NCBI RefSeq assembly: GCF_029968035.1
Contig: NZ_JASCIQ010000025.1
Location: 1 to 64,000, forward strand
Direction of reading: 5' to 3'
DNA: 64,000 nucleotides
Origin: Streptomyces cavernicola
GTDB taxonomy: Bacteria > Actinomycetota > Actinomycetes > Streptomycetales > Streptomycetaceae
The position numbers were made by a program, and so were the translations under genes. The stretch's first letter is position 1, and each line of letters starts with the position of its first letter. Below are positions 42,225 through 49,408 of this stretch, one piece after another. The notes under the pieces were generated by a model that had not been told where the DNA came from, did not search any database, and saw only the letters and a list, made by a program, of their open reading frames with translations.

Positions 42225-43031
42225 TCAGGACGAGTCCTTCATCACCGTCCAGCCGCCGTCGACGAGGAGGCTCGACCCGGTGATGTACGAGGCCTCATCG
42301 GCGGCGAGGAAGGCGATCGCCGCGGCCACTTCGTCCGGCCTGCCGAGGCGGCCGGCCGCGGTCTGTGCGGCGCTGCGCTCGCGGTCCTCGGCCGACAGTC
42401 GGTCCCACGCACCGGTGAGGACCGGTCCGGGCAGGACGGCGTTGACCCGCACCTCCGGCCCGTACTCCACGGCGAGTTGACCGCAGAGCGAGACGAGGGC
42501 GCCCTTGGTCGCGGCGTACGCGGGATGGCCGGGGATGCCGGCGTGGGCGTGCACGGACGAGGTGAGGACGACGGCGCCGCGCTGGGCGCGCAGTTCGGGC
42601 AGCAGCGCCTTGAAGCCGAGGAACGAGCCGGTGAGGTTGACGGCCAACTGCCGGTTCCAGGACTCCAGGCGCATCTCGTGGGCGCGGGTGACGTCCACGG
42701 TGAAGGCGTTGCTGACGAAGACCCCGACCGGACCGAACTCCGCTGCGGCCTCGGCGACCCGCCGCCAGTCGTCGGGCTCCGCGACGTCGGCGTGCACGAA
42801 CGCGGCCTGCCCGCCCCGCTTGCGGATCTCGGCGGCCGTGTCCCGGCCGCGCTCCGCGGACACGTCGGCGAGCACGACGGCCGCGCCCTCGGCGGCTAGC
42901 CGGGCGGCGCTGGCGGCCCCGATGCCGGACGCGGCCCCGGTGACCACGGCGACCCGTCCGCCGAACCGCCTTCCCGGGGTGGGGAGTTCGGGGTCGGTCA
43001 CGGCGGCGGTCGCGGAGCTCGCAGAGGCCAT
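42225..43031 (-). CDS. SDR-family oxidoreductase
   Basis: A 268-residue classical short-chain dehydrogenase. The nucleotide-binding TGAASGIGAASA is near 32-43, and an acidic residue after the second strand (LADVSAERG) favours NAD. Then VFVSNAF in place of the usual NNAG, the catalytic Ser in VLTSSVHAH and YAATKGALVS with catalytic Tyr and Lys, and LLVDGGWTVM at the end. Substrate unknown. Ten bases separate its stop from the ATG-proximal end of no other gene on this strand except the cytochrome b stop-side neighbour, with which it may be co-transcribed as the downstream gene. Confidence 0.87.
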   Translation of the reverse strand: MASASSATAAVTDPELPTPGRRFGGRVAVVTGAASGIGAASAARLAAEGAAVVLADVSAERGRDTAAEIRKRGGQAAFVHADVAEPDDWRRVAEAAAEFGPVGVFVSNAFTVDVTRAHEMRLESWNRQLAVNLTGSFLGFKALLPELRAQRGAVVLTSSVHAHAGIPGHPAYAATKGALVSLCGQLAVEYGPEVRVNAVLPGPVLTGAWDRLSAEDRERSAAQTAAGRLGRPDEVAAAIAFLAADEASYITGSSLLVDGGWTVMKDSS

Positions 43032-43040
43032 GGACCGACT

Positions 43041-44684
43041 TTAATGCTCCCGCTCCAGGCGCCGATACTCCTCTGCGGTCGCCTTCGGCACCTGCGCCCG
43101 CGGGCCGTACATGGAGCGGGAGAGGCGGGCGCGCAGCCGGTCCGCGCGCCGGATCCTGCGCCGCACGCCGCCGGCGTCGGTGTCCGGCCCGGTCTCGTAC
43201 GGGGCGGGCTGCTCGTGGGCCGTGAGGGTGTGCCGCTGCGCCGGGGTCAACGGCTCGTGCACCTCGACGTACCCGCCGTGCGGCAGCCGTCTGATGGTGC
43301 CGCTCTCCCGGCCGTGCAGCACCTTGTCGCGGTCGCGGTGCTGCAGGCCGAGGCAGATGCGGCGGGTCACGACGAAGGCGAGGGCGGGCACGGCGAACAC
43401 GGCGATCCGCACCGACCAGGTGATGACGTTGATGGACAGGCCCAGATGCGTGGCCACGATGTCGTTGCCGCCGCCGATCAGGAGCACCCCGTACAGGCTG
43501 AGCCAGGCCACGCCGAGCGCGGTGCGGGTCGGGACGTTGCGCGGGCGGTCGGCGATGTGGTGCTCGCGGCGGTCGCCCGTGACCCAGGCCTCGATGAACG
43601 GGTAGACGGCGATGGCCAGCATGACCAGCGGGAACAGCAGGAACGGGATGAGGACGCCGAGCGCCAGGGTGTGCCCGAAGGCATTGATCTCCCAGCCGGG
43701 CATGACCCGGATGAGCCCTTCGGAGAAGCCCAGGTACCAGTCGGGTTGCGCGCCCGTGGAGACATGGTCGGGCCGGTAGGGGCCGATCGCCCACACCGGG
43801 TTGATCGTCGCGACGGCCGCCATCAGCGCGAGCACGCCGAACACGAGGAAGAAGAACCCGCCGGCCTTCGCCACGTACACGGGCAGGAACGGCGCGCCCA
43901 CCACGTTCCGCTGCGTGCGGCCGGGCCCCGCGAACTGGGTGTGCTTGTGGAAGAACACCAGGATCAGATGGGCGACGACCAGGCCGAGCATGATGCCGGG
44001 CAGCAGCAGGACGTGGATCGGATAGAGCCGCGAGATGATGTCGTGCCCGGGGAACTCGCCGCCGAACAGGAACATCGACAGATACGTGCCGACCACCGGG
44101 ATCGACAGGATCGCGCCCTGGGCGAAGCGGATGCCGGTGCCGGAGAGCATGTCGTCGGGCAGCGAGTAGCCCGTGAGGCCGGTGATCAGGCCGAGCATCA
44201 ACAGGGTCCAGCCGAACAGCCAGTTGAGCTCGCGCGGCTTGCGGAACGCCCCGGTGAAGAACACCCGCATCATGTGCACGAGCATCGCGGCGACGAACAC
44301 GACCGCCGCCCAGTGGTGCAGCTGCCGGATCAGCAGCCCGCCGCGCACCTCCATGCTGATCTCGACGGTCGACTCGTACGCCCGGGTCATCAGCACGCCG
44401 TTGAGCGGTTCGTACGGCCCTCGGTAGACCACCTCGACGGCGCTCGGCTCGAAGAACAGGGTGAGCCAGACGCCGGTGAGGATCAGGATCAGGAAGCTGT
44501 AGAGGCAGATCTCGCCGAAGAGGAACGACCAGTGGTCCGGAAAGACCTTGCGCATCTGGGACTTGGCGACGGCGCAGAGCCCGAGGCGACCGTCCGCCCA
44601 GTCGGCGAGCCGCTCGCCGCGCCCCGGCCCGGGGCCGCGCCCGCCGCCGCGTGGCTGCGCGCCTTCCGTGCGTACATCGCTCAT
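43041..44684 (-). CDS. qcrB: cytochrome b (QcrB-like) paralogue
   Basis: A 547-residue actinobacterial-type cytochrome b of the bc1 complex, carrying quinol oxidation/reduction sites and two haem b groups. The haem-ligating His pairs fall in RQLHHWAAVVFVAAMLVHMMR and LYPIHVLLLPGIMLGLVVAHL; the Qo motif appears as PDWYLGF. Eight to nine membrane helices and the long charged C-terminal tail are as in Streptomyces QcrB. It stands alone, with no qcrA (Rieske), qcrC or cytochrome oxidase genes, so it is probably a second copy. ATG at 44684 has GAGGGAGA upstream. The SDR gene follows after nine bases. Confidence 0.9.
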   Translation of the reverse strand: MSDVRTEGAQPRGGGRGPGPGRGERLADWADGRLGLCAVAKSQMRKVFPDHWSFLFGEICLYSFLILILTGVWLTLFFEPSAVEVVYRGPYEPLNGVLMTRAYESTVEISMEVRGGLLIRQLHHWAAVVFVAAMLVHMMRVFFTGAFRKPRELNWLFGWTLLMLGLITGLTGYSLPDDMLSGTGIRFAQGAILSIPVVGTYLSMFLFGGEFPGHDIISRLYPIHVLLLPGIMLGLVVAHLILVFFHKHTQFAGPGRTQRNVVGAPFLPVYVAKAGGFFFLVFGVLALMAAVATINPVWAIGPYRPDHVSTGAQPDWYLGFSEGLIRVMPGWEINAFGHTLALGVLIPFLLFPLVMLAIAVYPFIEAWVTGDRREHHIADRPRNVPTRTALGVAWLSLYGVLLIGGGNDIVATHLGLSINVITWSVRIAVFAVPALAFVVTRRICLGLQHRDRDKVLHGRESGTIRRLPHGGYVEVHEPLTPAQRHTLTAHEQPAPYETGPDTDAGGVRRRIRRADRLRARLSRSMYGPRAQVPKATAEEYRRLEREH

Positions 44685-44804
44685 GCGTGTCTCCCTCGGG
44701 CGACCGCTGCACACTCCTCCAGGTGCAGGGTAGGTCCGGAATCTGATGTTCAACCCCCTTCTGCACGAGGCGAGTTGGGGTTCCGTCCGAGGGCGGTCGG
44801 TCGG

Positions 44805-45629
44805 TCAGCCTTCGGACTGGCCCGGCAGCCAGTCGCGCGCCGGGGCGAACTCCGTCCAGCGTCTTCGGCCGCCCACCCGCGCGCAGGCGGCGAGCAGCGC
44901 GCCGATCCGGTCGGGCTCGCGCCCTTCCGGCCACACCAGGGACCAGGCGTACAGGGGCGTCGGCTCGACGAGTGGCACGAACCGCACGCCGGGCGTGTCC
45001 GCGCTCACCGCGTCGGCGGGGAAGAGGGTGAAGCAGCCCGGGTCGGACCGCACCTGCGCGAGGAACGGGTCGAGGCCCAAGTTGGCCGACCCGACCCGGT
45101 GTTGGATGCCGAAGCGGCGGGCGAAGCAGTTCAGGAAGTCGAGCCGGGCCAGGTCCGCCGGGTAGCGCAGCACACTGTCCCGGAGGTCGACGGGCCGAAG
45201 CCGCTCGGCCCCCGCCAGCGGGTGCTCCGCGCTGAGCACGGCGTCCACCGGTTCGAGGCGTACGAGGCGCCGGGCGAGCCCGGCCGTGGCGCGCGGGTCG
45301 AGCACGGGCACGCGACCGAGCCCGGCGTCGACGTCGCCGCGCCGCACCGCGTCGGCGACGGACGGGAAGTCCCGGCCGGTGCCCGGCTCGATGTCCAGCT
45401 TGGTGCCTGGCTCGATGCCCGGTTCGGCACCCCCCGGCCCGGTGCCCGGTTCGGCGCCTGGCTTGATGTCCGGCGCGGCGCCCGGCTCGGCACCCGGCCC
45501 GGTGCCCAGCTCGACGCCCGACCTCGCTTCGTCGGCAGCCAGTTGGGCGAGGATGCGCAGCGGCCCGTACAGATGCCCCCACACGTCGATCCGCAGCGGT
45601 CGCCGGCCGTCGTCCTGCGCGGCGGTCAC
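44805..45629 (-). pseudogene. LysR-type regulator lacking its DNA-binding domain
   Basis: About 274 codons, containing only the LysR effector-binding domain: PLRIDVWGHLYGPLRILAQLA, FPSVADAVRRGDVDAGLG, VDAVLSAEHPLAGAERL, LLAACARVGGRRRW. The N-terminal winged helix-turn-helix, about 60-80 residues in all true LysR proteins, is missing; upstream DNA instead encodes an opposite-strand hydrolase fragment. A Gly/Pro/Glu minisatellite of some 44 residues also interrupts the effector domain. It is therefore unlikely to be a functional regulator. Confidence 0.75.
45375..45506. repeat. in-frame minisatellite in the lysR remnant
   Basis: Degenerate 15- to 18-base units around GGTGCCCGGCTCGATG encode repeated PGAEPGTGPG-like stretches. 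The sequence VELGTG before and PGTGRDFPS after suggest expansion from a single GTG codon triplet. Confidence 0.65.
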
Positions 45630-45672
45630 GGCCCGCTCCCCCGCCGCGAGGGCCTGCCGGGCACCTCGCGCG

Positions 45673-46155
45673 GACTACCAGCACGTCGTCTCGGCGGCCG
45701 TCGACGCGCTCGCCGCTCGCGGGGACGTAGACACCGGCCGCCTCGGGGTGTGCGGGCTCAGCCTCGGCGGGTTCTACGCGTCGGTCGCCGCCGCGCACGA
45801 TCCGCGTATCCGGGCGGCGGTCGCGGTCAGCGGCCCGTACCGCCTGCACCCCGACGAGCTGCCGCAGTACGTCAGGGAGACCCTGGCCCTGCGGTGCGGA
45901 GGGGCTGACGCGGCACGGGAGTTCGCCTCCTGGGTCGGCCTGCGCGGCGTCGCCCGGCGCATCACGTGCCCGCTGCGGGAGGTGGAGGGCGGCGAGGACG
46001 TGACCCCGGGCGTGGTCAACGGCGAGCAGTTGGCCCGCGAGGCCTCGCAGGGTTCGTACGAGGTGATCCCCCACGGCGACCACCTCCTGGGCAACGCCCG
46101 AGCGGAGTGGCTGCCGGGGACGGCGGACTGGTTGGTGGGATTCGTGCCCCGATAG
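45673..46155 (+). pseudogene. C-terminal fragment of an alpha/beta hydrolase
   Basis: About 160 codons reading DYQHVVSAAVDALAARGDVDTGRLGVCGLSLGGFYASVAAAHDP, with the nucleophile elbow GLSLGG, and a later HGDHLLGNA providing the catalytic His. This is the C-terminal part of an FrsA/dipeptidyl-aminopeptidase-like esterase. The N-terminal half is absent, and the frame continues upstream only as the complement of the lysR minisatellite. The fragment begins about 45 bases from the truncated end of lysR, implying one deletion that removed both 5' ends and their shared promoter. Confidence 0.75.
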
Positions 46156-46275
46156 GGGCGCGCGGGGAACCGCGCGAGCAACCACGACGGCGGGAAAGCC
46201 GAAAGAACAGCGCCGCAGGCTTACGGGAAGGGGCGGGGAGGGGCAACTGAAGGAGCCCGTCCGGCGATTGAGGAC
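46154..46275. repeat. type B repeat followed by inverted type C
   Basis: AGGGGCGCGCGGGGAACCGC (a slightly altered type B, two extra bases) then an inverted type C (ACGGGAAGGGGCGGGGAGG to CCGGCGATTGAGGACGCG), in the gap downstream of both the hydrolase fragment and the universal stress gene. Confidence 0.7.
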
Positions 46276-46320
46276 GCGAGCCCGCAGGGCCATGCATCGC
46301 CTCCCCCAACCCAGGCGGAG

Positions 46321-47217
46321 CTACGGCACGACCGCCACAGGACAATGCGCATGCAACAGCACGGCGTTCGCCGCCGACCCGACCAGGAACGCGTCGGGCG
46401 AGAGGCGCCGACGGTGGCGGCCCACGACGAGGAGCCCCGCCGTCCGGGAGGACGCGACGAGCTGCCCGGCGGCGTCCGCCGGGGCGACCACCCGGGTGAC
46501 CTCGACGTCCGGCCGCTGCGCGACGAACGGTTCGAGCCGCCGCTGCTGCGCCTCCCGCAGGTCGGCCTCGATCTGCGGCCGATCGTCGTCGCCGGCGGCC
46601 GCGACGTACGGCCCGACGAGGGTGAGCGTGGACAGCGGCACGGTGTACGCGGTGACGACCTCGAGGCGGGCACCCTTGCGGGCGGCCTCCGCGAAGGCGA
46701 ACTCCACGGCCGCGTCCCCGGTCTCCTCGGGTTCGAGGCCGAGCACGACGGGCGGCACGCCGTCCGGCAGCCGCACGGGCTCGGTGCGCGCGGCGTGCGG
46801 CACCACCACGACGGGGCAGCCGGCGCGCGCCGCGCAGGCCCGGCTCACCGAGCCGAGCAGCAGGCTGGCGAAGCCGCCGCGTCCGCGCGAGCCGACCACG
46901 AGCAGCTGCGCCTCGTCCCCGAGCGCGGTCACGGCGGACGGTACGTTGCCGTCGACGCTGACCATGCGGACGGGCGGCAGGTCGGTGCGGCCGTCGAGGA
47001 GCGCGCTCACCTCTTTCAGGACGGGCGACTCGTCCGGCTCGGGCAGCGGGATGACCGGCAGGTCCCCATGGAGCGGCACCTGTGTCACGTAGTCGGTTCT
47101 GACGTGCGTGACGACGAGTTCCGCCCCTCGCTCGCGGGCGGCGGTCAACGCCCATTCCAGGGCCTTGACGCTGTGTTCGGATCCATCGACTGCGGTGACG
47201 ACCGGAAGCGCGTTCAT
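46321..47217 (-). CDS. tandem universal stress protein
   Basis: A 298-residue protein with two UspA domains (about 1-142 and 155-298). Domain 1 starts PVVTAVDGSEHSVKALEWAL and has an intact ATP-binding loop GSRGRGGFASLLLGSVS; domain 2 has GRHRRRLSPDAFLVGSAANAVL, a degenerate version. Such proteins bind ATP and respond to stress or stationary phase. ATG at 47217 has GGAGG upstream. Followed downstream by repeat sequence; upstream lies the PH-domain gene on the same strand, 108 bases away. Confidence 0.9.
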   Translation of the reverse strand: MNALPVVTAVDGSEHSVKALEWALTAARERGAELVVTHVRTDYVTQVPLHGDLPVIPLPEPDESPVLKEVSALLDGRTDLPPVRMVSVDGNVPSAVTALGDEAQLLVVGSRGRGGFASLLLGSVSRACAARAGCPVVVVPHAARTEPVRLPDGVPPVVLGLEPEETGDAAVEFAFAEAARKGARLEVVTAYTVPLSTLTLVGPYVAAAGDDDRPQIEADLREAQQRRLEPFVAQRPDVEVTRVVAPADAAGQLVASSRTAGLLVVGRHRRRLSPDAFLVGSAANAVLLHAHCPVAVVP

Positions 47218-47325
47218 GCCTCCATCGTGCGCACACTTCGACCGGGTCGGCAGGGGCGAAGGTCCTCCGTACGAGGGGCTGACCGGCCCCTTCGCCCGAG
47301 GGACCGCCTCACCTGCCGGGGTCGC

Positions 47326-47691
47326 TCAGCGGGCCACGAACTGGGTGAGTATCGCCTGCACTTCGTAGATGTTCACGCCCTTGGTGAAGGTCTTCTCGAT
47401 CGGCGCCGACTCTCCCGAGACCCAGATCTTGAGCTCCGCGTCCAGGTCGAAGTGCCCGGCGGTCTCCACGGCGAACCTCGTGATGCTCTTGTAGGGCACG
47501 GAGTGGTACTCGACCTTCTTGCCGGTGATCCCCTGCTTGTCTATGAGGACGAGGCGGCGGTCGGTGAAGAGGATGGTGTCGCGGATCAACACGTAGGCCG
47601 CGTAGACCTGTTCACCGTGTCCGAAGAGCCGCGCGTACTCCTGCTGCGCCTTGCCCGGGTCGACGGTGTGAGCGTTGCCGAAGAGCGCCAT
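47326..47691 (-). CDS. bacterial PH-domain protein
   Basis: A 121-residue protein of the bacterial pleckstrin-homology (bPH/YvbH-like) family. The pattern VYAAYVLIRDTILFTDRRLVLIDKQGITGKKVEYHSVPYKSI followed by a long beta-rich part and a final amphipathic helix (NIYEVQAILTQFV) fits the fold. Role unknown; some members act in membrane or stress responses. ATG at 47691, weak ribosome binding site. Confidence 0.88.
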   Translation of the reverse strand: MALFGNAHTVDPGKAQQEYARLFGHGEQVYAAYVLIRDTILFTDRRLVLIDKQGITGKKVEYHSVPYKSITRFAVETAGHFDLDAELKIWVSGESAPIEKTFTKGVNIYEVQAILTQFVAR

Positions 47692-47785
47692 GAGCTGAAC
47701 CCCCGTTGGTCGGTCGACACGTACTGCATCGCTCTTCGAACTGTAACCACGCCCACTGACACAACCCCGAACGGGGGGACCTCAC

Positions 47786-47818
47786 CGACGGGCCGACCGC
47801 CTCCGGACCGGCCCGTCG
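47786..47818 (-). terminator. terminator of the DUF6907 genes
   Basis: CGACGGGCCG and its exact complement (10-bp stem, with an inner CCG/CGG) begin 16 bases after the stop of the 47835 gene. The rest of the 143-base gap to the PH-domain gene holds only the latter's upstream region. Confidence 0.65.
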
Positions 47819-47834
47819 ATGAGGTCGCAGCGGG

Positions 47835-48530
47835 TCAGGCGGCCGCGCTGACGACGAGCGGGCCGGGTGCACCCGGCGGTCGGCCCGCCTGCGCGAAACG
47901 GCCTCGGCCATCGGAGACGAGTTCGTCCTGGCCCTGGACTTCATGCACCTCGGCGAGCAGGTGCGTGATGCACTCCTCCTTGCCGAGCTGGGTGAGGTGC
48001 TGCGGGAGCGTCACCCACACGGGTCCTCCCTGCTTCGTGTCGCCGACCGCGTGACCGTGGAAGCCCGGAGCGTCGAACGGATGCTCCACGACCCGGGCAC
48101 CGCAGTAGTCCATCAGCTCCTGGCATGTGGGCGGCTCATCGGTGGGCGCGTACTCCCGTCCCAGGGCCAGGAACTCGCTGAGCCGGGCACGCAGTTCGTC
48201 GGCCTCTTCGAACGTGACCTTCGCGTACCCCCAACCCTGGGAGCCGCCGACGGTCACGTCGATCTGCGGGAGCCGGGTGTACGGCATGTGCACCATGGCG
48301 AGCTCCAGCGTCTCGGGATGCAGCCCCACCTTGCTCTTGGACAGCGTGTGCAGCCCGAGCTCCATCACGTGCTCGTGCGACGCGTGGAAGTAGTCACGCA
48401 GGAGCCCCGTCAGATTGTGCTCGTCCCAGTCCCGGTACTGGCACCAGGGCGGGCACGGGGGGACGATTTCGAGGGGGTGGTTCGGCGACGGGTAGTGCTC
48501 GACGGTCTCGGCAGCGACCACGGATGACAT
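47835..48530 (-). CDS. DUF6907-like hypothetical protein
   Basis: A 231-residue cytoplasmic protein. Near the N-terminus PPCPPWCQYRDWDEHN resembles the Cys-Pro-x-Trp-Cys motif of DUF6907; the middle part (IDVTVGGSQGWGYAKVTFEEADELRARLSEFLAL) also resembles that family's second half. The rest is unknown. Start is uncertain: ATG 48530 is used, GTG 48554 is in frame, neither with a ribosome binding site. The gene overlaps the 3' end of the upstream DUF6907 gene by more than 130 bases, so either the overlap is real and translation is coupled, or a frameshift separates parts of one protein. Confidence 0.65.
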   Translation of the reverse strand: MSSVVAAETVEHYPSPNHPLEIVPPCPPWCQYRDWDEHNLTGLLRDYFHASHEHVMELGLHTLSKSKVGLHPETLELAMVHMPYTRLPQIDVTVGGSQGWGYAKVTFEEADELRARLSEFLALGREYAPTDEPPTCQELMDYCGARVVEHPFDAPGFHGHAVGDTKQGGPVWVTLPQHLTQLGKEECITHLLAEVHEVQGQDELVSDGRGRFAQAGRPPGAPGPLVVSAAA

Positions 48531-48858
48531 GGTCGAAACGGTGCCGGACACCACGCAGTTGCAGCGCGAATCGCTCCACTTCTTCGATCAGGGTGCCGAG
48601 CTCGGCGCTGTCGATCTCCGCACTCGCGTCGACGGTCGAGAGCCACAGGCGGGGCGGTACCCCGCTCGTCTCCTCGTCGTGCCCGAGCCCGACGCGGACC
48701 GTCATCAGCGGTTCCCGGGCGGCGCCGCCATCCGGCCCGAACAGCCGGACAGGTGCGCTCAGATGACTCCCGGTGGCTTCCGCCGCCGATTCGCCGGCAC
48801 ACCAGTCGGGGCAGCGCGGCTCGGCGGACTGCAGCGTGAGAACTGTTGTGTGGGACAT
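48394..48858 (-). CDS. DUF6907 protein
   Basis: A 154-residue protein: MSHTTVLTLQSAEPRCPDWCAGE (CPDWC motif, Cys 16 and 20), then TVRVGLGHDEETSGVPPRLWLSTVDASAEIDSAELGTLIEEVERFALQL, a layout common in Streptomyces DUF6907 proteins of unknown role. Residues after about 110 become Pro/Arg-rich and overlap the next gene, so the functional domain probably ends there. ATG at 48858 has a strong AAGGAGG that lies partly inside a long hairpin (48866-48895). Confidence 0.75.
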   Translation of the reverse strand: MSHTTVLTLQSAEPRCPDWCAGESAAEATGSHLSAPVRLFGPDGGAAREPLMTVRVGLGHDEETSGVPPRLWLSTVDASAEIDSAELGTLIEEVERFALQLRGVRHRFDHVIRGRCRDRRALPVAEPPPRNRPPVPALVPVPGLGRAQSDGAPA

Positions 48859-48865
48859 GATGCCT

Positions 48866-48895
48866 CCTTGTTGGAGATGTGTTCTTCCAACAAGG
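48866..48895 (-). promoter_or_regulatory. hairpin covering the DUF6907 ribosome binding site
   Basis: CCTTGTTGGA and its perfect complement TCCAACAAGG enclose a 10-base loop. On the transcript the 3' arm ends AAGG, the first half of the AAGGAGG Shine-Dalgarno, seven bases from the stem to the AUG. In RNA this would hide the site (thermometer or riboswitch-like); in DNA it could equally be an operator. A promoter-like TTTAGATCC lies about 35 bases further upstream. Confidence 0.6.
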
Positions 48896-49022
48896 AGTCT
48901 TCGCCTCGGCGCGGGCCCACGGATCTAAACTCGCATTGCCGATGTACGGCGTGCTTCACGCCTTCAGCCTCGCGGGCCCGCGGTGAGCGTCGCCTCACGC
49001 ACGGCCGACTCGGCACAACGAA

Positions 49023-49056
49023 AGATCCCCACGGTTCCGAGGAACCGTGGGGATCT
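49023..49056 (-). terminator. tRNA-Leu terminator
   Basis: AGATCCCCACGGTTCC and its exact complement (16-bp stem, 2-base gap) followed by TTTC on the minus strand, seven bases after the tRNA 3' end. Confidence 0.85.
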
Positions 49057-49062
49057 GATCTG

Positions 49063-49147
49063 TGTCCGAGGGGGGACTTGAACCCCCACGCCCGATAAAG
49101 GGCACTAGCACCTCAAGCTAGCGCGTCTGCCATTCCGCCACCCGGAC
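49063..49147 (-). tRNA. tRNA-Leu (GAG)
   Basis: An 85-base class II tRNA. Acceptor GTCCGGG pairs with CTCGGAC, followed by discriminator A; CCA is not encoded. The D-arm is TGGCGGAATGGCAGACGC. The anticodon stem CTAGC/GCTAG encloses TTGAGGT, so the anticodon is GAG, reading CUC/CUU leucine codons. A long variable arm (GCCC..GGGC) and T-arm GGGGGTTCAAGTCCCCC follow. The region up to the aldehyde dehydrogenase stop holds only a terminator. Confidence 0.95.
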
Positions 49148-49340
49148 TAGGTGTCTGCCGCCTGCCGGGGCCTTGCCCCGCGGCGACATGGACAACAATA
49201 CCAAGGATTCAGAGTGCCTTTCACCTGCGTATCCCTCGGCCTGCGAGCCTGCCCCGGCCGGAGCGGGCAGCGGATCTCCGCAGGTGGGCGCAGGTACACC
49301 GTTCGTGTTCACGTGATCACCCGCTGCCGATCTTCGGCCG

Positions 49341-49378
49341 TCGCGAGCCGGCCCGCATGGGGCGGGACCGGCTCGCGA
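49341..49378 (-). terminator. terminator of the aldehyde dehydrogenase/suc operon
   Basis: TCGCGAGCCGG-CCCGC against GCGGG-a-CCGGCTCGCGA, a 16-bp stem with one bulged A and a 5-base loop, 30 bases after the aldehyde dehydrogenase stop. Confidence 0.75.
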
Positions 49379-49408
49379 GTGGCGCGCGTCACATGACGGC
49401 CGGGGTCG

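Noticed and set aside
42295..46293. A 1,332-codon minus-strand open frame across the SDR, cytochrome b and lysR regions
   Set aside because: Out of frame with three recognisable proteins; Arg/Ala/Gly-rich and lacking any family motif.
49148..49340. A second tRNA or small RNA after tRNA-Leu
   Set aside because: No cloverleaf or promoter-like signal; only the downstream terminator of the aldehyde dehydrogenase is evident.
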